DNA of 9,962 nt from Planctomycetaceae bacterium (GCA_003503535.1 DOCI01000149.1:33872-43833); one strand, 5' to 3'; shown: positions 1 to 7,152, counted from the stretch's first letter. Notes: generated by a model from the letters alone, not told the origin. Program-made: numbers and translations.

Positions 1-570
1 GAACCCTTGAAAAGTTCTTCGCGGTCGGAAAATAAGTCGGAAATTAAAATAACAAGCCCACGACGTACACGTTGCTCGGCTGTCCGTTTCAGAATCTGAA
101 AGATGCCTGTTTTTTTCGAGCCAGGCTCCGACATGACAAGTGTGCGAATAATATCATTCAGGTGATTTTTTTTGCTGCGGAACAGGAGTTGATCACGTAT
201 GGAACCATCGAATGTCGTTAGCCCAACGGAATCCTGCTGCCTGAGTAGCATGTAGGAAATGGCCGAAGCGATCAGACAGGCGTAATCGAGTTTCGTGAAT
301 TCTCCAGAACCGTAAGTCATCGACTCGCTGACATCGACCAGAATTGAGGTCCGGAGATTCGTCTCCTCTTCGAACTGCTTGATGTAATACTTGTCGGTTT
401 TTGACCAGACTTTCCAGTCGATACGCCGGATGTCGTCTCCCATGACGTACTCCCGGTGCTGCACGAATTCAATCGACTGCCCGAAGTAGGGGCTGCGATG
501 CAATCCGCTTAAGAAACCTTCCACGACGCCACGCGCCTGGATTTCCAGTTTGGAAATCCGGCTGACGGCC

Positions 571-1617
<1,047 letters not shown>

Positions 1618-1819
1618 GAGTCGTTATTTCTTGAAGGGAAGGTTGTCTGAAATCAACATGAGGTCTGTTAATAATAGTTCTAACGAACTTCATGAAATCT
1701 TCAATATGTCTGCTCTTGGCGCTAATGTTCACATCAAGTGACGACTTATCCTAGTCTTCCACCCCAGCTTACGAAAAGAGTCAGCGGAAATTTTTTCGGA
1801 AGAGCAGTTTCAATTTCAC

Positions 1820-1963
1820 CCCGAAGCGTCAGCGAGGGGCCGGCGTGGAATTCATAATCAGCTGCATCTTTTCCATGTCAACCATGGTCAATGAAAGGGA
1901 GATAACTCCAATTTTAAGACCAGAATTGCCAATCGGATGCCGTCCCCTCGCTGACGCTTCGGG
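1820..1963. repeat. Perfect 20-bp inverted repeat with arms 104 nt apart
   Basis: The left arm at 1820-1839 reads CCCGAAGCGTCAGCGAGGGG. The right arm at 1944-1963 is its exact reverse complement. Similarity continues imperfectly past the inner ends (about 9 of the next 12 bases, counted with the last shared Gs). The right arm is part of a longer 34-nt unit (1939-1972) that recurs at 9687-9720. The arrangement resembles paired REP-type palindromic units rather than a simple terminator, since the enclosed 104 nt are not otherwise self-complementary in an obvious way. Confidence 0.85.
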
Positions 1964-1972
1964 TTAAGATGC
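1939..1972 (-). repeat. Dispersed 34-nt repeat, copy 1 (REP-like)
   Basis: Read on the minus strand, this unit matches plus-strand 9687-9720 at 31 of 34 positions. Looser similarity continues for about 8 nt beyond (6 of 8). It includes the right arm of the 20-bp inverted repeat. It lies between divergent genes, as expected for a non-coding dispersed element. Confidence 0.8.
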
Positions 1973-2064
1973 TTTCGTAAAGCACCAGAATGTCTTTATC
2001 TGAACTCATTATGGTTTCCAGTTCCTTTCTGAACAGCGTTACGTTACAAATCTAACAGTCAAAA

Positions 2065-2106
2065 TTCGCAAACGCTCGTCCCGAAGAATGGGATGCGAAA
2101 CAGGAG
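2065..2106 (+). promoter_or_regulatory. Leader hairpin abutting the ribosome binding site of the yceH-like gene
   Basis: TTCGCA at 2065-2070 pairs with TGCGAA at 2094-2099. TCCC at 2079-2082 pairs with GGGA at 2090-2093. The 3' strand is continuous, while the 5' strand has an 8-nt bulge. The 3' end of the stem is 2 nt from the Shine-Dalgarno AGGAG at 2102-2106, which is 6 nt before the ATG at 2113. Such placement could affect translation initiation, but this is inference from pairing alone. Confidence 0.35.
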
Positions 2107-2112
2107 AATGGA

Positions 2113-2907
2113 ATGCAACTGGTTGATGAAAATGATGGCGACATTCAGTTTTTGGGATTATTGTCCAAAAAAGAACGTCGTGTATTAGGGGTGTTGATTG
2201 AGAAGTCGCTCACAACTCCCGAGTATTATCCGCTCACTTTGAAAGCATTGGCAACAGGTTGCAATCAGAAAAGTAACCGAGACCCAATTTCCAATTACGA
2301 TGAATTTGAAATTGAAGATATTCTCGATGGTTTGCGTCAACGAGGCATGATCTCGGCAGTGCAGACGGCCGGCGGTCGCACAGAGCGGTATCGACATCGC
2401 TTACGCGATATTACCCCATGGACAGCCGCTCAATTAGCAGTCATGGGCGAATTATTGCTTCGAGGACGCCAGCAATTGGGGGAGCTTCGCAGCCGGGCGA
2501 GTCGAATGTCGGCTATTGAATCGCTGGAAGATTTGCGTCGTGAGTTGAATCAATTGATGCAGATGAAGTATGTCCAATCGTCTGGCGATTTGAGCCGTCG
2601 TGGTATCGAAGTCGATCACGCTCTGTATACAGAAGCTGAACAATCGCGACCTGGAACAATGCTGGCTTACAGTTCATCAGATGGGCCTGAATTGCCAAAC
2701 AGTTCTTCAGATGAGTCTAAGGAGGAGAGTGCTGCGAATTCGGCCCCAAAATTTGAAAACAGCCCGGAAAATCGAAATCAGATGGTGAACGCTTCGCCTC
2801 CCACAGAAGAATTGCTGGATCTGCAAAGTCAGATTTCCGATTTGACAGAGACCGTTCAGAGACTTGAAGAACGTATCGATTCGCTGGAACGTCAACTGGG
2901 CGTTTGA
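2113..2907 (+). CDS. yceH: YceH-like DUF480 (UPF0502) winged-helix protein
   Basis: This 264-residue protein matches the YceH/UPF0502 family. Residues 20-60 carry the hallmark block [20 protein letters not shown] (20-39) followed by [19 protein letters not shown] (40-58). A second winged-helix block with [19 protein letters not shown] lies at 114-132. The family has two tandem winged-helix domains; its molecular role is poorly known. The protein is longer than the roughly 215 residues of E. coli YceH because of a Ser/Glu/Asn-rich linker at about 185-230. That linker is followed by a short coiled coil at 233-262, built of heptads such as [13 protein letters not shown], which the family also has. 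The AGGAG at 2102-2106 fixes the ATG start. The gene is probably monocistronic, since a good promoter follows before hpf. Confidence 0.93.
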   Translation: MQLVDENDGDIQFLGLLSKKERRVLGVLIEKSLTTPEYYPLTLKALATGCNQKSNRDPISNYDEFEIEDILDGLRQRGMISAVQTAGGRTERYRHRLRDITPWTAAQLAVMGELLLRGRQQLGELRSRASRMSAIESLEDLRRELNQLMQMKYVQSSGDLSRRGIEVDHALYTEAEQSRPGTMLAYSSSDGPELPNSSSDESKEESAANSAPKFENSPENRNQMVNASPPTEELLDLQSQISDLTETVQRLEERIDSLERQLGV

Positions 2908-2969
2908 TCGATGTTCGTGGATTGATCAGCTTGAAACCAGAATTTGTAATCAAGAGAATTCCGAGATCG

Positions 2970-2997
2970 TTGACGGATCAGCTGGGCTGCTTACAAT
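2970..2997 (+). promoter_or_regulatory. Sigma-70-type promoter for hpf
   Basis: TTGACG at 2970-2975 and TACAAT at 2992-2997 each match five of six bases of the housekeeping consensus, with a 16-nt spacer. The pair lies between the yceH-like gene and hpf in the right orientation. Transcription would begin near 3004, giving hpf a leader of about 140 nt if translation starts at 3144. It is the best promoter-like sequence I can see in the window. Confidence 0.6.
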
Positions 2998-3130
2998 CGG
3001 TTAAGAATTGTATCAGGAAATCATGAATTTACGGCATCGGACGAAATTGATCTTGATCTGGAGACAGACAGGAACTGACGACGTCCTTTGTGAATATCAC
3101 ACATCAGAGAATTAAAAGATTGTCATCTTT

Positions 3131-3135
3131 GGGAG
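3131..3135 (+). promoter_or_regulatory. Ribosome binding site that decides the hpf start
   Basis: GGGAG lies 8 nt before the GTG at 3144. The more upstream in-frame GTG at 3090 lacks a comparable site. It would also add 18 residues ahead of the first conserved beta strand (IEIACRHG) of the family. Confidence 0.65.
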
Positions 3136-3143
3136 TATCCGCA

Positions 3144-3521
3144 GTGCAGATTGAAATCGCGTGTCGGCATGGAAGTGTGGGCGAACCCGTCCAGAATTAC
3201 ATTCGTGAAAAATCCGAAAAATTGCTGACTTATTTTGAACGTGTCACTCAGATCCAGGTGACATTCGATTTCAGCGGGAACCGAGTCAAAGCTGAAATTC
3301 TAGTCAACGCCGAACACAAACACGATTTTGTCTCCCATTACGAAGGAGAAGACGCACAAATCTGTTTTGATCATGCTCTACACAAAATTGAACATCAGAT
3401 CAAAAAATATAAAGAGCAACTCCAGGATCATCGTCGCGACAAGCCTCTCAATGAAATTGCAGAATCCATGCTACCGCAGGATGATGACGACGATGATGAT
3501 CTCGATGACGACGATGAATAA
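3144..3521 (+). CDS. hpf: Ribosome hibernation promoting factor (HPF/YfiA family), short form with poly-Asp tail
   Basis: The preferred 125-residue product begins MQIEIACRHG and shows the HPF/RaiA fold: a first strand, a helix at about 14-31, then VTQIQVTFDF (34-43), KAEILVNAEH (49-58) and a second helix DHALHKIEHQIKKYKEQL (76-93). These proteins bind the 30S decoding region and silence ribosomes in slow growth or stationary phase. It lacks the C-terminal dimerisation domain of long HPFs. Instead it ends in a strongly acidic tail (113-125) of 11 aspartates, one leucine and a final glutamate, encoded by a run of GAY codons. A promoter stands at 2970-2997, and a PTS IIA gene and an HPr gene follow, as in the proteobacterial rpoN cluster. 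An in-frame GTG at 3090 would give a 143-residue alternative. Confidence 0.92.
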   Translation: MQIEIACRHGSVGEPVQNYIREKSEKLLTYFERVTQIQVTFDFSGNRVKAEILVNAEHKHDFVSHYEGEDAQICFDHALHKIEHQIKKYKEQLQDHRRDKPLNEIAESMLPQDDDDDDDLDDDDE

Positions 3522-3681
3522 ATCGTAGTCGTTGACTCATAAATGGTAAGCACTTCGATTTTCGTTTGAAAAAATAATATATCGACAATGGCGGTGCCAG
3601 TTGCGAATTGGTAATCTGGATGCATCACATCGTTAGATGCGATTTCCGATTTGATAAACAATATTGAATGAGCTGGATTGT

Positions 3682-3713
3682 CAGAGTACGTCGCAATATC
3701 GATGCGTACTCTG
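3682..3713 (+). promoter_or_regulatory. Hairpin in the hpf-ptsN intergenic region
   Basis: CAGAGTACG at 3682-3690 pairs perfectly with CGTACTCTG at 3705-3713. An inner TCG/CGA step after a 2-nt bulge leaves a 6-nt loop. No T-run follows, so it is a poor match to an intrinsic terminator. It could be an mRNA processing or stability element, or an operator. Confidence 0.4.
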
Positions 3714-3815
3714 TTCCAAACCGTTACGACCTGGTCGAGAATGAAGTTACAATTCTCAATGAAGTAATAAGCGTGCAAATTGTCAGATTCAGATCGTTCC
3801 ATCAGCGATCGAATC

Positions 3816-3843
3816 TTCACAGAACAAGCATAGATATTATTAA
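3816..3843 (+). promoter_or_regulatory. Possible promoter for the PTS IIA gene
   Basis: TTCACA at 3816-3821 and TATTAA at 3838-3843 match five and four bases of the consensus hexamers, with 16-nt spacing. Transcription would start about 30 nt before the ATG at 3883. The region is AT-rich, so chance matches are common. Confidence 0.3.
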
Positions 3844-3882
3844 TCTCCTTTTAAAGTTTTACCTTCCGCGGAGTATGGCGTT

Positions 3883-4353
3883 ATGAAGTTTTCTGAAATT
3901 GTGGTCAAAGATTCGGTCATCACAGACCTCAAAGTTGAAAACAAGGAAGATGCGATACGTAAGTTGGTTGGCTCACTGCGAGTCAACGGTCAAATTTCAG
4001 CGGACAACGAAGAAAGCATTGTCGGAGCCATTCTCAAGCGGGAAGAACTTGGTTCAACTGGAATTGGCAAGGGAATTGCCGTCCCTCATACAAAGCATCC
4101 CTCAGTCGATGAACTGATTGCCACGATTGCAATTGCTCCAGAAGGTGTCGATTTTGCCAGCTTAGATGGCGAAGATGTCTACATTTTGTTCCTGTTGATT
4201 TCTCCTCCAGACCGCCCAGGCGATCATCTACGTGCTCTGGAAACAATTTCACGACATTTGCGGAATGAGAATTTTTGCAACTTTTTACGACAATCCAGAA
4301 CTCCAGATGAAGTTCTTGAGCTCCTTACTGAGGCTGACCAGGACGAAGTTTAG
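3883..4353 (+). CDS. ptsN: PTS EIIA domain protein, PtsN (nitrogen PTS) type
   Basis: This 156-residue single-domain protein is the usual length for EIIA-Ntr. The phospho-acceptor motif GIAVPHTKH is at 64-72, with His69 as the expected phosphorylated residue. The conserved strand [18 protein letters not shown] (99-116) and the helix [16 protein letters not shown] (116-131) follow. EIIA-Ntr proteins receive phosphate from an HPr-type carrier and act as regulators rather than sugar transporters; no EIIB or EIIC domain is attached or nearby. CGGAG at 3869-3873, 9 nt upstream, supports the ATG at 3883. The position between hpf and an HPr gene matches the proteobacterial rpoN operon and strengthens the PtsN reading over a fructose-type EIIA. 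Its targets here are unknown. Confidence 0.92.
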   Translation: MKFSEIVVKDSVITDLKVENKEDAIRKLVGSLRVNGQISADNEESIVGAILKREELGSTGIGKGIAVPHTKHPSVDELIATIAIAPEGVDFASLDGEDVYILFLLISPPDRPGDHLRALETISRHLRNENFCNFLRQSRTPDEVLELLTEADQDEV

Positions 4354-4517
4354 CGTTATCGGCATGGTTCTTGCTTGGTTTTTTGTTAATCGAGGCAATT
4401 CAAGCCGAATTTAACAAAATGCTATCGCATACTGCATGGTCATATGATTATAATTTGATTTGTTCTCGATTCTTCAATTCAGCTATTGATGTTGTATTGA
4501 AGTGAGTGACAATCGTT

Positions 4518-4601
4518 ATGAATGCAACTGAAGACCTCTTACGCTTGAGACGAAACATCAGTGTCTCAATGTTTCGCGATTTCATTTCTACTTTAGACTG
4601 A
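4518..4601 (+). CDS. Candidate 27-residue small protein, unverified
   Basis: An ATG at 4518 opens a 27-codon frame ending in TGA at 4599-4601. The peptide begins MNATEDLLRLRRNISVS and could form a charged amphipathic helix. The only upstream ribosome-binding signal is a weak GTGAG. The same bases form interleaved inverted repeats, so RNA structure is an alternative reason for its composition. A frame this short can arise by chance. Confidence 0.15.
   Translation: MNATEDLLRLRRNISVSMFRDFISTLD
4545..4576 (+). repeat. Interleaved inverted repeats, set 1
   Basis: TTGAGAC at 4545-4551 pairs with GTCTCAA at 4563-4569. CGAAACAT at 4551-4558 pairs with ATGTTTCG at 4569-4576. The order is A-B-A'-B', so the two hairpins exclude one another. 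A true pseudoknot would need longer connecting loops than the sequence offers. Confidence 0.6.
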
Positions 4602-4614
4602 CCGGCACGGAATC

Positions 4615-4650
4615 TTCAACCTGGCTGACACGGACGTTGAAAAACAGGTT
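4615..4650 (+). repeat. Interleaved inverted repeats, set 2
   Basis: TTCAAC at 4615-4620 pairs with GTTGAA at 4636-4641. AACCTG at 4618-4623 pairs with CAGGTT at 4645-4650. The arrangement is again A-B-A'-B', with the two left arms overlapping by three bases. It is weaker than set 1. Confidence 0.4.
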
Positions 4651-4748
4651 GGCAGGATTATCTCTGGAAACAGGGTCACCTTTTGTGAATCTCTGTGTCC
4701 TACGATTAAATCACCTGCTAATCCCTTATTGAACGGGAAGAATTATAA

Positions 4749-5069
4749 ATGATGGAGCCTAGACATATCGAAATGGGAGATCTTCATTCTTGCAGTGAAG
4801 AAGTGATCGTGAATCTTGAACACGGTCTCCACCTAGTCCCCTGCTCAAAAATTGCTGAGCTTGCACGCAGTCATGAATGTGAAATTCACATTCGCAAACT
4901 TGATCAGGTAGTCGATGCGAAAGCCGTTTTCGACCTGATGACGCTCCGTGCAGATCAGGGAACTCATCTCATTATTGAAGCTGAAGGCCCCTTTGCTGAA
5001 CAGGCGGTTCAACAAATGAGGGATCTGTTTGAAAATGACTTCTATGTTGATCGTTCTCGCCCCTCTTAG
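4749..5069 (+). CDS. HPr-like phosphocarrier protein with altered active-site loop
   Basis: The 106-residue product contains an HPr domain at about 18-98. The histidine loop reads HGLHLVPCSKIAEL (25-38), so His28 corresponds to phosphorylated His15 of E. coli HPr. The usual following Ala-Arg is Leu-Val, although the proline is kept. The regulatory serine (Ser46) is replaced by Ala59 in VDAKAVFDLMTL (55-66), so kinase-type serine control is not expected. About 13 extra residues precede the canonical start, but GGGAAG at 4735-4740, 8 nt upstream, supports the ATG at 4749. HPr proteins carry phosphate from enzyme I to EIIA, and the PTS IIA gene upstream is the natural partner. No enzyme I gene is visible. 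NPr/PtsO is the nearest proteobacterial counterpart by context. Confidence 0.88.
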   Translation: MMEPRHIEMGDLHSCSEEVIVNLEHGLHLVPCSKIAELARSHECEIHIRKLDQVVDAKAVFDLMTLRADQGTHLIIEAEGPFAEQAVQQMRDLFENDFYVDRSRPS

Positions 5070-5075
5070 GCGAGA
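5055..5075 (+). terminator. Stem-loop over the HPr stop codon
   Basis: TCTCGCC at 5055-5061 pairs perfectly with GGCGAGA at 5069-5075 around a 7-nt loop. It overlaps the TAG stop at 5067-5069. No T-run follows, so intrinsic termination is uncertain; a role in mRNA end stability is equally possible. Confidence 0.35.
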
Positions 5076-5279
5076 TTGAATTTGAGTCGCCTGCTACTTA
5101 CTCAGGCATCATTGCTTTTGAGTGTGACAGACTCGGATTGAGCAACATTGCATCAAAATATTGCACGATTTTTCAGAAGCTGACAATTTTTTGCGACATC
5201 TGAAACTAGCTCCGGGAAATTCGAAAACTCCTGAGTACATGATCGATTCAGGAATTTAGGTCTCTGGGAAGTGAAGGCC

Positions 5280-5321
5280 AGTGAGCGGTGATCAGTGAAC
5301 GCTGATCAGTGAGCAGTGGCT
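5280..5321. repeat. Six tandem heptanucleotide repeats at the end of the glcD-like gene
   Basis: The units are AGTGAGC, GGTGATC, AGTGAAC, GCTGATC, AGTGAGC and AGTGGCT, with a loose consensus AGTGAWC. The array supplies the stop codon (5306-5308) and the last few codons of the minus-strand oxidase gene, then continues into the intergenic region. Unit length is not a multiple of three, so growth or loss of units would change the protein end. Confidence 0.75.
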
Positions 5322-6694
5322 GGAATCAGTTTTCCTCGTCCCGTAATCTGTTTTGCATTGAAGACTGTTCTCAATTCCCGAAACATTTCCAGGTCGACTT
5401 CATTGAACATTCGGTCCATGAAATCGATTTTTTCAATGCCAATCCCATGTTCACCCGTAACTGTGCCCCCATATGCCAGGCATTGTTCGAGAATTTCTTC
5501 ACTGGCCAGCAAAACTTGCTCAATTTGCTTTGGATTCCGCTCGTCAAATAAAATGATGGGATGAATGTTTCCATCACCTGCGTGGAATACATTGAAAATC
5601 GTCAGGTCATATTTGTCAGCCACCCGGATGACATCTTTGAGCAACTCGGGGAGTCGCGTTCGAGGGACGACGCCATCTTGTGTACAGAAACTGGTACTTA
5701 GGCTTCCAATTGCACCAAAGGCCTGCTTGCGACATTTCCACAGCGCGACTCGCTCGTCTGCTGTTTCTGCTTTTCGGATTTCGCGGCAACTTCCGGATGC
5801 ACAAACACTGTCGATCCGTTCGATCTCACGTAAGGTCGCCTGCTCGGGGCCATCGACTTCGATAATCAGAACTGCTCCAGCATCAACAGGTAAACCATGG
5901 TGGTAGCGATCTTCTATCGCCCGCAGCATGCCCTGATCCATAAGTTCTAAAGCTGCAGGAATGATTCCCGCTCCAATAATTTCACTGACGACTGCCACCG
6001 CATCATCCAGTTGATCAAACACGGCCAGTCTCGTCCTCCAGGATTGCGGTGATCGTTCCAGTTTCACTGTCGCCCGCGTACAAAATCCAAAGGTCCCTTC
6101 ACTTCCTGTAAATAAACCCGACCAGTCCCATTGGGTGTGAAATCCTTGAGGTCCACCAAATTCAAAGATGCTCCCATCCGGCAGGACAACTTCAAGTCCG
6201 AGAACATGATTGGAAGTCACCCCATACTTCAGTGTGTGCGGTCCACCTGCATTAGTCGCAATATTTCCACCAATGGTGGAAGCCCCCGCACTCGAGGGAT
6301 CGGGGGCAAAATGAAAACCGCTGCCCAGCAATTTCTGGTTCAACTGTCCATTGACAACCCCGGCATCGACAACCGCATAACGATCTTCCAGATTGATCTC
6401 GTGAATCGTTTTCATACGAGACAGACAAACCGTCACACCGCCATCAACGGGCAGACACCCCCCAGCCAGACTCGTCCCAGCTCCTCGGGGAACCACAGCA
6501 ATTCCCTCTTCATATGCCAGTTTCATGACCGCTGATAGTTGAGCCGTCGATTCCGGAAAAATCACCAGATCGGGAATGCGGCGTTCAACCAGATAGCCGT
6601 CGGATTCATAAACCAGACGTTCGACAGGATCAGAAAGCAGCTGATCGTCACGAAGAATTCTAAGTGCTGAGGTTGAGAATTTTTCAAGATTCAT
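5306..6694 (-). CDS. glcD: FAD-linked oxidase, GlcD / D-2-hydroxyacid dehydrogenase type
   Basis: The 462-residue protein has an N-terminal PCMH-type FAD domain with PRGAGTSLAGG (69-79), DPSSAGASTIGGNIATNAGG (132-151) and TGSEGTFG (196-203). A C-terminal cap-type domain follows, with HAGDGNIHP (371-379) and GEHGIGIEK (414-422). In related dehydrogenases the histidines of HxGDGNxH and the glutamate of GEHG bind a divalent metal at the substrate carboxylate; all are present here (His371, His378, Glu415). The likely reaction is FAD-dependent oxidation of glycolate, D-lactate or another D-2-hydroxyacid. The substrate cannot be read from the sequence. It lacks a fused Fe-S domain, and no glcE or glcF lies nearby. 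I prefer the ATG at 6694, which is preceded by CAGGG at 8 nt. An upstream ATG at 6760 would add 22 residues unlike the family. The C-terminus is slightly degenerate and is encoded in a repeat. Confidence 0.92.
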   Translation of the reverse strand: MNLEKFSTSALRILRDDQLLSDPVERLVYESDGYLVERRIPDLVIFPESTAQLSAVMKLAYEEGIAVVPRGAGTSLAGGCLPVDGGVTVCLSRMKTIHEINLEDRYAVVDAGVVNGQLNQKLLGSGFHFAPDPSSAGASTIGGNIATNAGGPHTLKYGVTSNHVLGLEVVLPDGSIFEFGGPQGFHTQWDWSGLFTGSEGTFGFCTRATVKLERSPQSWRTRLAVFDQLDDAVAVVSEIIGAGIIPAALELMDQGMLRAIEDRYHHGLPVDAGAVLIIEVDGPEQATLREIERIDSVCASGSCREIRKAETADERVALWKCRKQAFGAIGSLSTSFCTQDGVVPRTRLPELLKDVIRVADKYDLTIFNVFHAGDGNIHPIILFDERNPKQIEQVLLASEEILEQCLAYGGTVTGEHGIGIEKIDFMDRMFNEVDLEMFRELRTVFNAKQITGRGKLIPATAH

Positions 6695-6850
6695 CTGTAG
6701 TACCCTGTCAGGCTTTTGTTTTTTGTCTGCCCAATAACAGCTACGCACTTCACTTGTCATGCTTTACAACTGTTGCGAGCTCAAAAAACAGTGACCACTT
6801 AGTAGTCTGAGCTGAAGTCAAATCGACAATTAAGAACTACTATACGATCT

Positions 6851-6873
6851 GGATGGCTTTGAGCACACCATCC
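6851..6873. repeat. Small inverted repeat upstream of the glcD-like gene
   Basis: GGATGG at 6851-6856 pairs with CCATCC at 6868-6873, extended by one T-A pair at 6850/6874, around an 11-nt loop. It lies in the leader or promoter region of the oxidase gene and could be an operator. A repeat of this size can arise by chance. Confidence 0.25.
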
Positions 6874-6910
6874 AACCTAGAAATTAGAGCGAGCCCACTT
6901 TAGCCGTAGT

Positions 6911-6945
6911 GGTGTGAAGTCTTCATTTGAAGGGCATTTCACACC
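6911..6945 (-). terminator. Hairpin downstream of the small lipoprotein gene
   Basis: GGTGTGAA at 6911-6918 pairs with TTCACACC at 6938-6945. A second small stem, CTTC/GAAG, is nested inside. It begins about 30 nt past the lipoprotein stop codon in the direction of transcription. There is no T-run on either strand, so a terminator role is possible but not shown. Confidence 0.35.
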
Positions 6946-6975
6946 GCAAGCCGTTGCATTAAAACCAAACATGGT

Positions 6976-7152
6976 CTATCGACTTCGCAGTTCATTTCGG
7001 CGAAGAGGGGTGATCTCGACAGGAGTCACCTGAGCCGCTTTCACGTAGGTGCTGCTGTAACCAGATGGCATTTGATACAGAGGAGTCGCGCAACCGATCA
7101 GGCTACAGGCTCCCAGTAGAAGGAGAAGCGATATTTTCTGGTGAATTGTCAT
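6976..7152 (-). CDS. Small predicted lipoprotein, function unknown
   Basis: This 58-residue protein begins MTIHQKISLLLLLGACSLIG. It has a short polar N-region with a lysine, a leucine-rich core and the lipobox LIGC, so Cys21 would be lipidated after signal peptidase II cleavage. The mature chain of 38 residues is Tyr/Pro/Ser-rich at first and ends in a basic stretch (RRNELRSR). I do not recognise the family. Longer in-frame starts exist: an ATG at 7212 with GAGGG upstream, and a GTG at 7251. They would give an unusually long N-region, so the 7152 start is preferred despite a poor ribosome binding site. The gene is transcribed toward the glcD-like gene but is separated from it by 281 nt containing hairpins, so co-transcription is uncertain. 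Confidence 0.65.
   Translation of the reverse strand: MTIHQKISLLLLLGACSLIGCATPLYQMPSGYSSTYVKAAQVTPVEITPLRRNELRSR

Larger units (their letters stand above)
1618..2112. other. Divergent intergenic region between moxR and yceH-like gene
   Basis: This 495-nt stretch holds no convincing coding frame on either strand. It contains the long-range inverted repeat at 1820-1839 / 1944-1963, the small palindrome AGTTC-taac-GAACT at 1676-1689, and a leader hairpin directly before the yceH-like gene. Promoters for both flanking genes must lie here, but I see no pair of -35/-10 hexamers good enough to name. Confidence 0.6.
3522..3882 (+). other. Intergenic region between hpf and the PTS IIA gene
   Basis: These 361 nt contain no gene I can support. 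They hold a hairpin at 3682-3713, a smaller inverted repeat (GAGAAT/ATTCTC near 3737-3757) and a possible promoter at 3816-3843. No poly-T terminator is evident after hpf, so read-through from hpf into the PTS gene is possible. Confidence 0.5.
4354..4748 (+). other. Intergenic region between the PTS IIA and HPr genes
   Basis: This 395-nt gap is long for genes of one pathway. It holds two interleaved inverted-repeat sets (4545-4576 and 4615-4650) and a perfect TATAAT hexamer at 4449-4454 without a good -35 partner. It also has a 27-codon open frame at 4518-4601 that overlaps the first repeat set. It may be a structured leader of the HPr transcript. Confidence 0.5.

Noticed and set aside
1820..1972. 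CRISPR array
   Set aside because: The repeats are inverted, not direct, and only one pair is present with no regular spacers.
3428..3820. 130-codon minus-strand open frame with a serine-rich run
   Set aside because: The serine run is only the complement of the poly-Asp codons of hpf; the rest is intergenic and has no recognisable content.
3668..3886. 72-codon plus-strand frame ending in an ATGA overlap with the PTS IIA start
   Set aside because: It contains the 3682-3713 hairpin and a promoter-like stretch, has no family features, and an ATGA overlap arises automatically when the second codon of the next gene begins with A.
4449..4454. Perfect TATAAT as a promoter for HPr
   Set aside because: No -35-like hexamer is found at 16-18 nt and the surroundings are AT-rich, so it is noted only as part of the gap.
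5565..5906. 113-codon plus-strand frame
   Set aside because: It is the antisense shadow of the glcD-like gene, which carries all the FAD-oxidase motifs.
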